A stretch of DNA of 64,000 bases from Miltoncostaea sp050249835 (GCA_050249835.1 JBFWPT010000011.1:18361-82360), one strand, 5' to 3'. Shown: positions 43,764 through 51,845, counted from the stretch's first letter. Translations and numbers: made by a program. Notes: generated from the letters alone by a model not told the origin.

Positions 43764-44522
43764 TCAGGTGGGTGACGGGGCGGCGAGCCGCGCCTCCGCG
43801 GCCCGGCGGAAGCGGGCGGGCGAGAACGTGCCCCCGAGAAGGGGGTCGAGCCCGGCGGGGCCCAGCTCGGCGAGCCGGCCGGCGCGGCCGCGCTCGACGT
43901 CGATCGCCGGGTCGTGGGCGATCGCCCCGAGCAGCGGCAGCGGCGTCAGGCGGGCGAGGGTCGCGGGGTTGGTGAGTGCGTCGAGGCCCGGCGCGTCGGG
44001 GTAGCCGCTCAGCACCACGCCGAGCACGGTGAGGCCGCGGCGGTGCAGCGCCTCCAGCGTCAGCAGGGTGTGGTTGAGCGTCCCGAGGCCCGGGTGGGCG
44101 GCCACGACCACCGGCAGCCGGAGCATCGCCGCGAGCCCCGCCATGTCGACGCCGTCGGAGAAGGGCACGAGCGCGCCGCCCGCCGCCTCGACGACGACCA
44201 GGTCGTAGCGGGCGGAGAGCGCGTCGTACGCCTCCACGACGACGCCCGGGTCGAGGCGGACCCCTTCGAGCGACGCCGCCACCATCGGCGCGAGCGGTGC
44301 GTCCAGCGCGTACGGGCGGATCGCCTCGACCGGCTCGTCCAGGCCGAGCAGCGCGGCCGCGAACTCGGCGTCGCCCACCGGCGGCGCCCCGGTCTGGGCG
44401 GGCTTCAGGGGCGCCGCGGTCCGGCCGCGGGTTCGCGCCGCGAGCGCGATGGACGTCGCCACCACCGTCTTGCCGACGCCGGTGCCCGTGCCCATCACGA
44501 AGATCCCGGGGACGTCGATCAC
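43764..44522 (-). CDS. bioD: Dethiobiotin synthetase
   Basis: BioD closes the ureido ring of dethiobiotin from diaminopelargonate, CO2 and ATP. The 252-residue protein begins with a short strand and the P-loop GTGTGVGKT at residues 11-19. APLKPAQTGAP provides the Lys and Thr for substrate, and VVVEAAGGALVPFSDGVDMAGLA is the conserved E-A-A/G-G motif. GTG 44522 overlaps the bioF stop (GTGA). The longer frame upstream lies inside bioF and was rejected. It acts after BioA in the pathway. Confidence 0.93.
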   Translation of the reverse strand: MIDVPGIFVMGTGTGVGKTVVATSIALAARTRGRTAAPLKPAQTGAPPVGDAEFAAALLGLDEPVEAIRPYALDAPLAPMVAASLEGVRLDPGVVVEAYDALSARYDLVVVEAAGGALVPFSDGVDMAGLAAMLRLPVVVAAHPGLGTLNHTLLTLEALHRRGLTVLGVVLSGYPDAPGLDALTNPATLARLTPLPLLGAIAHDPAIDVERGRAGRLAELGPAGLDPLLGGTFSPARFRRAAEARLAAPSPT

Positions 44523-45694
44523 GCCGCAACCGCCGCCCGGGCTCGCTCCAGCGCGCCGAGCGCCCAGTCGATGTGGCGGTCCTCGTGGGTCGCCATCACG
44601 GTCAGGCGCATCCGGGCGGTCCCCACGGGGACCGACGGCGGGCGGATCGCCGGCGCCCACACCCGGTCGGCGCGCAACGACGCGCCCACGGCCAGCGCGT
44701 CGGCGGCCTCGCCGATCAGCACGCCGACCACCGCCGAGTCGGTGGGCAGCACGGTGTAGCCGAGGGCCTCGGCCCCGTCCACGAGGCGCCGGACCAGCCC
44801 GTGGAGGCGGTCCCGCCGCTCCGGCTCGTCCCGGACGATGTCCAGGGCGGCCATCGCCGCCCCGGCGGCCGCCGGGGCGAGCGCGGTGGTGAACACGAAG
44901 CCGCGGTCGCGGGTGCGCAGGTAGTCGCAGAGCGCCCGGTCACCGGCCACGTAGCCGCCCTGCGCGCCGAGGGCCTTCGAGAGGGTCCCCATCACCACCG
45001 GCACCCGCCCCTCCAGGCCGAAGTGCTCCAGGGCGCCCGCCCCGGTCGCGCCGAGCACGCCGGTCGCGTGGGCCTCGTCGACCATCACCATCACCCCGTG
45101 GCGCTCGCCGATCTCCACGATCGCGGGGAGGGGCGCGAGGTCGCCGTCCATCGAGAAGACCGTGTCGGTGACGATCAGGCGGCGCCGCCCCGGGTGGGCG
45201 CGGACGGCCGCCTCCAGCGCATCGGCGTCCCCGTGCGGGTAGCGGACCACCTCGGCGCCCGAGAGGCGGCATCCGTCGATGAGGCTCGCGTGGTTGAGCT
45301 CGTCGCTGAACACCACGTCGCCGCGCCCGACCAGCGCCGGGATGGTGCCGACGTTGGCCTGGAAGCCGGTCGGGAAGACGAGCGCGTCCTCGCAGCGCTT
45401 GAGGGCGGCGATCCGCTCCTCCAGGCGCCGGTGCAGGTCGAGGCTGCCGGTGACCAGGCGCGAGGCGCCCGCCCCGGCCCCGTAGGCCTCCAGCGCCGCG
45501 CGCGCGCCGGCGACCACGCGCGGGTCGTTCGCCAGGCCGAGGTAGTTGTTCGAGGCGAGCAGCAGGTGGGGCTCGCCGTCGACCGGCACCTCCGGGTCGG
45601 GGGCTCCCGCGCAGTAGGTGAGCACCCGCAGCAGGTCGCGGTCCCGCAGGTCGGCGAGCGCGTCGGGGAGCCACCCCAGGCCCGTGGCGCTCAC
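44519..45694 (-). CDS. bioF: 8-amino-7-oxononanoate synthase
   Basis: BioF condenses pimeloyl thioester with alanine, the first ring-forming step of biotin synthesis, with pyridoxal phosphate. The 391-residue protein has LLASNNYLGLANDPRVV, GAGASRLVTGSLDLHRRLEERIA, VFSDELNHASLIDG, DEAHATGVLGATGAG and the PLP-Lys motif MGTLSKALGAQGGYVAG. GTG 45694 overlaps the bioA stop (GTGA). It lies between bioA and bioD in a chain of overlapping genes. Confidence 0.93.
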   Translation of the reverse strand: MSATGLGWLPDALADLRDRDLLRVLTYCAGAPDPEVPVDGEPHLLLASNNYLGLANDPRVVAGARAALEAYGAGAGASRLVTGSLDLHRRLEERIAALKRCEDALVFPTGFQANVGTIPALVGRGDVVFSDELNHASLIDGCRLSGAEVVRYPHGDADALEAAVRAHPGRRRLIVTDTVFSMDGDLAPLPAIVEIGERHGVMVMVDEAHATGVLGATGAGALEHFGLEGRVPVVMGTLSKALGAQGGYVAGDRALCDYLRTRDRGFVFTTALAPAAAGAAMAALDIVRDEPERRDRLHGLVRRLVDGAEALGYTVLPTDSAVVGVLIGEAADALAVGASLRADRVWAPAIRPPSVPVGTARMRLTVMATHEDRHIDWALGALERARAAVAA

Positions 45695-46998
45695 GCGGGC
45701 ACCCCGCACGAGGCGCGGGCGGCGGCGACCACCGCGTCGGCGATGCGGGCGACGTCCTCGTCGCCGGTCACGTAGGGCGGCATCGTGTAGACGAGGTCGC
45801 GGAACGGCCGCAGCCAGACGCCGCGCGCGACGGCGGCGCGGGTGGCCGCCTCCATGTCCACCTCGTGGTCCAATTGGACGACGCCGATCGCGCCGAGCAC
45901 GCGCACGTCGCGCACCCCCGGCACCCCGGCGGCGGGCGCGAGACCGTCGCGCAGCCCCGCCTCGATCCGCGCGACGTCGGCCGGCCAGCGCCCCTCGGCC
46001 AGCAGGTCGATGGACGCGTTGGCGACGGCGGCCGCCAGCGGGTTGCCCATGAAGGTGGGGCCGTGCATCAGCGCCGGCACCTCGCCGCGGCCGATGCCCT
46101 CGGCCACCGCCGGGGTGCAGAGGGTCGCGGCCATGGTGAGGTAGCCGCCGGTCAGCGCCTTGCCGACGCACATCACGTCCGGCGCCACCCCGGCGTGCTC
46201 CGCCGCGAACAGCGCCCCGGTGCGGCCGAACCCGGTCGCGATCTCGTCGAACACCAGCAGCACCCCGTGGCGGTCGGCGATTGCGCGGAGCGCCCGCAGG
46301 TGGGCGGGGCTGTGGAAGCGCATGCCGCCCGCGCCCTGGACGACCGGCTCCACCACGATGGCGGCGAGCTCGTGGGCGTGGGCCGCCACGAGGTCGTCGA
46401 GGTGCCCGGCGTAGGCCGGGTCGGGGGGCGCCGTGAACCCGTCGGGCGGCGCGTCGGCGAACACGTGCCGCGGCAGCAGCCCGGTCCAGAGGTGGTGCAT
46501 GCCGCCGTCCGGGTCGCAGAGCGACATGGGGCTGAACGTGTCGCCGTAGTAGCCGCCGCGCCACGTGAGCAGCCGCGTCCGACCGGGGCCCCGGGTCGCC
46601 CGGGCGTGCTGGAGGCACATCTTCACCGCGACCTCGACGGCGATCGAGCCCGAGTCGGCCAGGAACACGTGCTGCAGCGGCGCCGGCGTGATCGCCACCA
46701 GGCGCTCCGCCAGGCCCACGGCGGGTGCGTGCGTGAGCCCGCCGAACATGACGTGGCTCATCCGGCCGAGCTGGTCCTCGACGGCCGCGTCGAGTGCCGG
46801 GTGGCGGTAGCCGTGGATGGCCGACCACCACGACGACATGCCGTCGACCAGCTCGTCGACGCCGTCCACCGGCTCCGCCAGGCGCAGGCGCACCCCCTCC
46901 GCCGATTCGACGACGAGCGGCTCCTGCCGCCCGGGCATGGCCGCGTAGGGGTGCCAGACGTGCCGGCGGTCGAGCGCGAGGAGCTCGCGCGCGGTCAC
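45691..46998 (-). CDS. bioA: Adenosylmethionine-8-amino-7-oxononanoate aminotransferase
   Basis: BioA transfers an amino group to 7-keto-8-aminopelargonate, usually from S-adenosylmethionine. The 435-residue class III aminotransferase starts LLALDRRHVWHPYAAMPG, a typical BioA opening, then shows GMSSWWSAIHGYRHPALD, VFLADSGSIAVEVAVKM, FDEIATGFGRTG and the PLP-Lys motif CVGKALTGGYLTMAATL. GTG 46998 overlaps the bioB stop. The SAM-type BioA is supported by the conserved SSWWSAIHGY segment; a lysine-using enzyme cannot be excluded. Confidence 0.93.
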   Translation of the reverse strand: MTARELLALDRRHVWHPYAAMPGRQEPLVVESAEGVRLRLAEPVDGVDELVDGMSSWWSAIHGYRHPALDAAVEDQLGRMSHVMFGGLTHAPAVGLAERLVAITPAPLQHVFLADSGSIAVEVAVKMCLQHARATRGPGRTRLLTWRGGYYGDTFSPMSLCDPDGGMHHLWTGLLPRHVFADAPPDGFTAPPDPAYAGHLDDLVAAHAHELAAIVVEPVVQGAGGMRFHSPAHLRALRAIADRHGVLLVFDEIATGFGRTGALFAAEHAGVAPDVMCVGKALTGGYLTMAATLCTPAVAEGIGRGEVPALMHGPTFMGNPLAAAVANASIDLLAEGRWPADVARIEAGLRDGLAPAAGVPGVRDVRVLGAIGVVQLDHEVDMEAATRAAVARGVWLRPFRDLVYTMPPYVTGDEDVARIADAVVAAARASCGVPA

Positions 46999-48005
46999 CG
47001 TGCCGGCGCGCCCGCGCGGTTGGGGGGCACGACGTCCATCCCGAGGTCGGCGGCCAGGCGCACGTCCTCGGCGGCCGGGCGGCCGGCGGTGGTGAGGTAG
47101 TTGCCGACGATCATCCCGTTGACCCCGCCCACCAGGCCGAGCGCCTGCGCGTCGCGCAGCACCAGCTCGCGGCCGCCGGCGTAGCGGATGATGCGGTCCG
47201 GGAAGACGAGGCGGAAGATCGCGATCGCCCGCAGGGCGTCGTGGGCGCCGAGCGGCGTGCGGCCGGCGAGCGGGGTGCCCGGCCGGGGGTTGAGGAAGTT
47301 GAGCGGGATCTCGTCGGGACCGAGCTCGCGCAGCTCGAATGCGAGCTCCAGGCGCTGCTCCCAGGTCTCCCCCATGCCGAGGATGCCGCCGCTGCACAGC
47401 TTCATGCCGAGCTCGGTGACCAGCCGGCAGGTCTCGGCGCGCTCCTCCCAGGTGTGGGTGGTGACGATCTCCGGGAAGAAGCTGCGGCTGGTCTCGAGGT
47501 TGTGGTTGTAGTGGTGGATGCCCGCGTCGCGGAGGGCCTCCGCCTGCGGGCGCGTGAGGATGCCCAGCGAGCAGTCCACGTCCAGGGCCGTCTCGGCGTG
47601 GATCGCCTCCACCGCCCGGAGCACCTGGTCCATCAGCCGCCGGTCCGGGCCCCGGACCGCGACGACGATGCAGAACGCGCTCGCCCCCGACGCCTCCGTC
47701 GCCCGCGCCGCCGCCATCACCTGGTCGAGCGGCAGGAACGCGTGGCGCGCGGCCGGGGCGTCGTAGTGCATCGACTGCGAGCAGAAGGAGCAGTCCTCCT
47801 GGCAGCCGCCGGTCTGGGCGCTGATGAGCGACTCCAGCTCGACGCCGTCGCCCCACCAGCGGCGCCGTACCTCGTGGGCCAGGTTGAGCAGGCGGGGGAG
47901 CTCCGCCGGCGGGAGGTCGAGGAGCAGGCGCGCCTCGTCGGGCTCGATCGAGCGCTTGGCGGCCAGCAGGGAGCCTTCCAGCGCGTCGAGGATCGGAGTC
48001 GTCAC
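46995..48005 (-). CDS. bioB: Biotin synthase
   Basis: BioB is a radical-SAM enzyme that inserts sulfur into dethiobiotin. The 336-residue protein has the 4Fe-4S cluster motif C68-x3-C72-x2-C75 (GGCQEDCSFCSQS), HYNHNLETSRSFFPEI, GGILGMGETWEQRLELAFELREL and the [2Fe-2S]-cluster region ending in IRYAGGRELVLRDAQALGLVGGVNGMIVGNYLTTAG. It is the first gene of the biotin operon. The 120-base gap upstream contains no repeat that I can match to a known BirA- or BioQ-type operator. Confidence 0.95.
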   Translation of the reverse strand: MTTPILDALEGSLLAAKRSIEPDEARLLLDLPPAELPRLLNLAHEVRRRWWGDGVELESLISAQTGGCQEDCSFCSQSMHYDAPAARHAFLPLDQVMAAARATEASGASAFCIVVAVRGPDRRLMDQVLRAVEAIHAETALDVDCSLGILTRPQAEALRDAGIHHYNHNLETSRSFFPEIVTTHTWEERAETCRLVTELGMKLCSGGILGMGETWEQRLELAFELRELGPDEIPLNFLNPRPGTPLAGRTPLGAHDALRAIAIFRLVFPDRIIRYAGGRELVLRDAQALGLVGGVNGMIVGNYLTTAGRPAAEDVRLAADLGMDVVPPNRAGAPAR

Positions 48006-48125
48006 GGCACGAACCTATCAGCCGTGACGACCCCCCGCGATCGCCCATGGACACCGGGACCCCGCGCTGCATACGATCGCGCGCGACAAGGCGAACCCGG
48101 CCCGGCGGAGAAGAGGCCACACGGA

Positions 48126-48605
48126 ATGTCGCTGGACGACTGGATCCTCGCGCTCCACCTGCTCGCCGCCTTCGTGCTGGTCGGAGCCGTCGTGGCCGCC
48201 TGGGTCGTCGTCGCCGCCGCGCGGTCGGCCGACGGCGCCGCCGGGGTCGAGGCCCCGCTGCGGCTCGTGCCCGTCATCCAGCCGATGACGGCGATCGGCG
48301 GGACCGGCACCCTGATCTTCGGGATCTGGCTCGCCCTGTCCCTGGAGGCGTACGAGCTCTGGGACGCCTGGATCATCGTGTCGCTCGTGCTCTGGGTCAT
48401 CGCGGCCGCCACGGGCGAGACGTCGGGGGCGCGGTACAAGAAGGCCGGTCAGCGGGCGAGCGAGCTGGTGCGCGCCGGATCGGGCGGCCCGGACGCCGAG
48501 CTGGACGCGATGGTGCGCGACGGGCGCGCCTTCGCCTTCCACGTCGTCGCGACTGTGGCGGCCCTCGTGATCCTCATCCTCATGATCTGGAAGCCCGGTG
48601 CCTGA
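48126..48605 (+). CDS. DUF2269-like integral membrane protein
   Basis: This 159-residue protein has four helices: LALHLLAAFVLVGAVVAAWVVV, a second region LVPVIQPMTAIGGTGTLIFGIWLALS, WIIVSLVLWVIAAATGETS and the last helix FAFHVVATVAALVILILMIW. The early His in a helix (ALHLLAAF) and a G-x-G turn between helices are typical of the DUF2269-type family. A gene with a similar helical plan follows and overlaps by eight bases, so the two may form a heteromer. Function is unknown. Confidence 0.7.
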   Translation: MSLDDWILALHLLAAFVLVGAVVAAWVVVAAARSADGAAGVEAPLRLVPVIQPMTAIGGTGTLIFGIWLALSLEAYELWDAWIIVSLVLWVIAAATGETSGARYKKAGQRASELVRAGSGGPDAELDAMVRDGRAFAFHVVATVAALVILILMIWKPGA

Positions 48606-49056
48606 GCTCCTGCTCGTCATCCGGCCGGACGAGTGGAACCTGCCGCTGTTCGTCCACGTGCTCGGCGCGATGATCCTGGTGGGCGGCCTGATCGCCTGCG
48701 CCGCGGCGATCACGCGCGCCCGCGGCGACGCGGGGCTCCTGCGCCTCGGGTGGCTGTCGCTGCTGGCCGTCGCGCTCCCCGGCTGGATCATCATGCGCGT
48801 CGGCGCCGAGTGGATCTACTCCGAGGAGGGCTGGGGCGACGCCTCCGACGAGCCCGCCTGGCTCGGCATCGGCTACATCACCGCCGACGCCGGCGGGGTG
48901 CTCCTGATCGCCGGGCTCATCTGCGGCTGGATCGGCGTCCGCAAGCTCAAGGCCGGCGGCGGCGCGGGGCTGCTGAAGGCCACCAACATTCTGAGCCTGG
49001 TCTCCCTGGTCGTCTACGTGATCGCCGTCTGGGCGATGGGGGGCAAGCCCTCCTAG
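48598..49056 (+). CDS. DUF2269-like integral membrane protein, second of pair
   Basis: This 152-residue four-helix protein is related in plan to its upstream neighbour: LPLFVHVLGAMILVGGLIACAAA, WLSLLAVALPGWIIMRVGAEWIY, WLGIGYITADAGGVLLIAGLICGW and NILSLVSLVVYVIAVWAMGG. The His in the first helix and the acidic loop between helices two and three are notable. GTG 48598 overlaps the preceding stop by eight bases. The stop codon lies in the left arm of the 168-bp palindrome. Confidence 0.68.
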   Translation: MPELLLVIRPDEWNLPLFVHVLGAMILVGGLIACAAAITRARGDAGLLRLGWLSLLAVALPGWIIMRVGAEWIYSEEGWGDASDEPAWLGIGYITADAGGVLLIAGLICGWIGVRKLKAGGGAGLLKATNILSLVSLVVYVIAVWAMGGKPS

Positions 49057-49220
49057 TGCTCCGCCCCGGAAGTCCCGTGGGGTTTCGCGGCTGCATCGCA
49101 TCGCGAGGCTGCGTCCTCGACCTCGGCGATAGGACACCACTATCGCCGAGGATCTGCGTCCTTGCCTCGCGGGCGATTCGCTCGCGAAACCCATACGGCA
49201 CTTCCGGGACGGAGCACTAG
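49053..49220. repeat. 168-bp near-palindrome between convergent genes
   Basis: The outer arms both begin CTAGTGCTCC and stay alike for about 38 bases, through CCCGGAAGT and GGTTTCGCG. The inner arms CCTCGGCGATA/TATCGCCGAGG pair around a short loop, with GCGAGGC on both sides further out. The TAG of the gene at 48598 and that of the sulfatase gene lie at the two outer ends. It is probably a strong two-way terminator, or a small mobile palindromic element. Confidence 0.75.
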
Positions 49221-50536
49221 CGCCGGCGGGAGGGCGGCGCCGAGCGCGTGGCCTCGCGCGCGGACGCCTGGTCCTGGTCGTTGAACTCGGCGCCCGGCGG
49301 GGGCGGCACGGGGCCGTCCAGCAGCGGGTCGCCGGTCTCGCGCATCCAGGCGGCGAGGCGCGCGCGCATGTCGGCCAGCACGGTGGCGTGCTCGGCGCTG
49401 TCCACGAGGTTCGACGCCTCGTTGGGATCGAAGACGAGGTCGAAGAGGGCCTCCGGGGCGTGGGCGTGGGTCTCCCAGCCGTAGCGGAGCCAGAGGTCCT
49501 TGCTCGGCCCGTCGTCGACGTTCGGCAGCACCGGCCCGCGACGGTCGTCGAAGCGGCGGATGTACTTCCAGCGCGCCGTGCGGACCGCGCGCTGCGGCTC
49601 GTAGGCGGCGTGGTAGGTGCCCTCGGCGAAGACCTGGTCGCGCACCGCGTCCGCCCCCGCCATGAGGGGCAGGAGGGAGACCCCCTGCGCGAAGTCCGGG
49701 GTGGGGATCCCCGCCAGCTCGCAGAGGGTGGGGTAGATGTCGATCTGGGACACGAGCGCGTCCGACACCTGGCCGCCCCAGAAGCCGCCCGGGCCGCGGA
49801 GGATGAGCATCACCCCGATGCCGCGGTCGGTGAGGGTGGCCTTCGCGCCCGGGAAGGGGAGGCCGTGGTCGGTGGTGCAGACCACGAGGGTGTCGTCGCG
49901 CAGCCCGAGCCGGTCGACCTCGTCCAGCACGGCCCCGATCCCCGCGTCCAGCGAGCGGGCGCTGGCGTCGAAGGCGGCCTGGTCGCGGCGCGTCTCGGGC
50001 GTGTCGGGCAGGTTGGCGGGCGGGCGGACGTACCGGTCGGCCCCGGGCTCCGGCTTCACGAAGTCCCGGTGCGTCTCGAAGAAGCCCACCGAGAGGAAGA
50101 ACGGGCGGTCCCGGGGCGCGTCGCGCAGGACGTCGATCGCGACGGGGGCGACGTCGGTCGCGCGGGTGGTCGCGAGCTTCACGACCTCGTCGTAGCCGAT
50201 CGCCGCCGGGTCCTTGGAGATGTGCTGCTCGCCGATCAGGACCGAGTGGTAGTCGGCCTCGCGGAGCGTGTGGACGATGTGCGAGCCGTAGTCGTCGAGC
50301 GACCAGCCGCGGTGGGCGAGGCCGAGCATCCCGTTGGCGTGCGCGTACCGGCCGGTGAGCAGGCACGCGCGGCTCGCCGAGCAGGTGGAGGCGGCGCAGA
50401 AGGCCGCCCGGAACAGGACGCCCTCCTCGGCGAGGCGCTGGATCGCCGGGGTCGCGACGGCGTGGCCGTAGGGCTGGACGGTGCGCCCGGTGTCGTGCGA
50501 GTGGAGGTAGAGGATGTTCGGCGGGCGGCGCCTCAC
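49217..50536 (-). CDS. Sulfatase (arylsulfatase family)
   Basis: This 439-residue hydrolase removes sulfate esters. Metal-binding Asp15 is in LYLHSHDTGR; the catalytic Cys52 lies in TCSASRACLLTGRY. The motif is C-S-A-S-R, so the usual Pro of C-x-P-x-R is Ala; this variant is known in the family and the Cys must still become formylglycine. VVCTTDHGLPFPGAK carries the second metal ligands. No signal peptide is seen, so it acts inside the cell or leaves by another route. GTG 50536 overlaps the Stf0 stop. Heparan-type N-sulfatases are close in motif, but the substrate is unknown. Confidence 0.87.
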   Translation of the reverse strand: MRRRPPNILYLHSHDTGRTVQPYGHAVATPAIQRLAEEGVLFRAAFCAASTCSASRACLLTGRYAHANGMLGLAHRGWSLDDYGSHIVHTLREADYHSVLIGEQHISKDPAAIGYDEVVKLATTRATDVAPVAIDVLRDAPRDRPFFLSVGFFETHRDFVKPEPGADRYVRPPANLPDTPETRRDQAAFDASARSLDAGIGAVLDEVDRLGLRDDTLVVCTTDHGLPFPGAKATLTDRGIGVMLILRGPGGFWGGQVSDALVSQIDIYPTLCELAGIPTPDFAQGVSLLPLMAGADAVRDQVFAEGTYHAAYEPQRAVRTARWKYIRRFDDRRGPVLPNVDDGPSKDLWLRYGWETHAHAPEALFDLVFDPNEASNLVDSAEHATVLADMRARLAAWMRETGDPLLDGPVPPPPGAEFNDQDQASAREATRSAPPSRRR

Positions 50537-51411
50537 GCGGCCTCCCCCGCGGTCGTGGCGGCGTCCTCGAAGTAGCGGTCGGTCCAGTCCTTCGAGAGCG
50601 TGTCCGACTGGCGCCGCATGGTGGGCCGCGGCAGGTCCCACGTGTCGTCGAACGGGATCTCCAGGTGGCGCAGCACCGCGCGCACGGCCTGATCGGGGGT
50701 CTCGGCGAAGTCCTCGTAGGCGATCGTGAGCGGGGTGATGCCGGCCTTCGTGAAGTAGGCGTCCCAGCGCGCCTCCTCGGCCTCCAGCCCGCGCCGGAGG
50801 TGGTCGAGGGCCGCGAAGCTGTAGCGGAGCCCCGCGCCGTCGCGGGCCGCGACGGCGCCCGGCGCCGCGTCCTCCCGCCACTGCCAGGTCTGGATCGCCT
50901 TCCAGAGCGAGACGGCCTGGCGCACCTTGTCGGCCCGCACCAGCCGGACGTAGCGCAGCCGCGGGAAGGCGGCGGCCAGGACGCCGTGGGTGGTGTCCGG
51001 GGCCCCGGGGCCGAGGGCCTCCCGCAGCCCGGCGGCGAGCCCGTCCACGTAGGCGCCCATGATCTTCGCCCCGAAGACCCCGTTGCTGGTGGTCGCGGTC
51101 CCGATGACCCAGGTGGCGTAGTCCCCGAACCCCCGGAAACGGCGCGGGTCGAACATGAGCTCCACCCGGAAGTCCCCGTCGGGCGCGCTGAACGCCGGGG
51201 GGAGCTCGCCGGCCGCCAGCGCCGGGCCGAGGTAGTCGACCGGGCAGCGCTGCAGGCCGGTGTCCACGAGCTGCTGGAAGTACTCCTCGGGACGCCCGGC
51301 GACCCCGGTCGAGGCGAGCGCCTCGGAGAGGAACGTGCTCCCGCTGCGCGGGGTGGTGCAGATGAGGTACGACGACGTGGGGGAGCCGTACAGGTAGCGG
51401 ATACCGGTCAC
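50533..51411 (-). CDS. Stf0-type sulfotransferase
   Basis: This 292-residue enzyme transfers sulfate from PAPS. The 5'-phosphosulfate-binding loop is LICTTPRSGSTFLSEAL near residues 16-32; GRPEEYFQQ around residue 40 carries the Glu that is the base in Stf0 enzymes; the 3'-phosphate site is RLRYVRLVRADKVRQAVSLWKA. Stf0 of mycobacteria makes trehalose-2-sulfate; the acceptor here may differ. It sits upstream of and overlaps the sulfatase, so sulfation and its removal are made together. A 23-bp inverted repeat lies just ahead of the start. Confidence 0.87.
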   Translation of the reverse strand: MTGIRYLYGSPTSSYLICTTPRSGSTFLSEALASTGVAGRPEEYFQQLVDTGLQRCPVDYLGPALAAGELPPAFSAPDGDFRVELMFDPRRFRGFGDYATWVIGTATTSNGVFGAKIMGAYVDGLAAGLREALGPGAPDTTHGVLAAAFPRLRYVRLVRADKVRQAVSLWKAIQTWQWREDAAPGAVAARDGAGLRYSFAALDHLRRGLEAEEARWDAYFTKAGITPLTIAYEDFAETPDQAVRAVLRHLEIPFDDTWDLPRPTMRRQSDTLSKDWTDRYFEDAATTAGEAA

Positions 51412-51423
51412 CGCGCAGCCTTT

Positions 51424-51446
51424 CTCGTTATCGGGGCGATAACGAG
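51424..51446. promoter_or_regulatory. Inverted repeat before the sulfotransferase
   Basis: CTCGTTATC and GATAACGAG are perfect arms around GGGGC. It starts 12 bases before the Stf0 start. An AT-rich TATATAAG lies just upstream on the minus strand and could be the -10 box. A repressor-operator arrangement fits. Confidence 0.55.
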
Positions 51447-51482
51447 AGCTTATATATCCGCCGGGCCGCCGGAGGCGCGATC

Positions 51483-51532
51483 ACTTCCGTTTCCCCCGGC
51501 GATCACTTGATCGGCCGGGCGGAAATCGAGTG
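51483..51532 (-). terminator. Long imperfect hairpin after mop; includes motif copy 3
   Basis: The outer arms CACT/AGTG, then TTTCC/GGAAA and CCGGC/GCCGG, enclose CGATCACTTGATCG (51500-51513). It follows the mop stop codon on the minus strand and could end the molybdate transcript. The centre is the third copy of CGATCANTTGATCG. Confidence 0.5.
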
Positions 51533-51554
51533 AAAGGTGACCCCGAGCCGGGGG

Positions 51555-51758
51555 TCAGCGGCCGATCATCACCTCGGTCGCCTTGATGATGGCGACGACC
51601 TCTTCCCCCACCGACAGGCCCAGGCTCTCGGCACTGCTGCGCGTGATCGCCGCAACCACCTCGACGTCGCCGACGGCGACGGTGACCTCCGCCATCACGG
51701 CGCCCAGGGTGATCGCCGTGATGGTGCCCGGCAGCTGGTTCCGTGCGCTGATCTCCAT
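51555..51758 (-). CDS. Molybdopterin-binding (Mop/TOBE) protein
   Basis: This 67-residue protein starts MEISARNQLPGTITAITLGAVMAEVTV and ends with SLGLSVGEEVVAIIKATEVMIGR, a full Mop domain that stores or buffers molybdate in the cytoplasm as a hexamer. The start with SARNQLxGxI is the classical signature. It follows modC after 87 bases. Its start codon and ribosome site lie in a 43-base hairpin (51756-51798), which suggests control of its translation. Confidence 0.9.
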   Translation of the reverse strand: MEISARNQLPGTITAITLGAVMAEVTVAVGDVEVVAAITRSSAESLGLSVGEEVVAIIKATEVMIGR

Positions 51759-51798
51759 CGGTCGCTCCCTCCTCCGGTGACCACGGGAGCGACCGATG
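51756..51798 (-). promoter_or_regulatory. Hairpin enclosing the mop ribosome site and start codon
   Basis: On the minus strand CATCGGTCGCTCCC pairs perfectly with GGGAGCGACCGATG (14 bp). The final ATG is the mop start codon. The 15-base loop is GTGGTCACCGGAGGA and holds the ribosome site GGAGGA. It is either a translational switch in the mRNA or a DNA operator. Confidence 0.65.
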
Positions 51799-51845
51799 CT
51801 ACCCCCGGCCTGCTCACCGGAACGCGGCGGCGAGACCGGGGTCAC

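Noticed and set aside
48006..48125. A BirA- or BioQ-type operator in the bioB leader
   Set aside because: Only a five-base inverted repeat (ACGGC/GCCGT) is visible, too weak to call.
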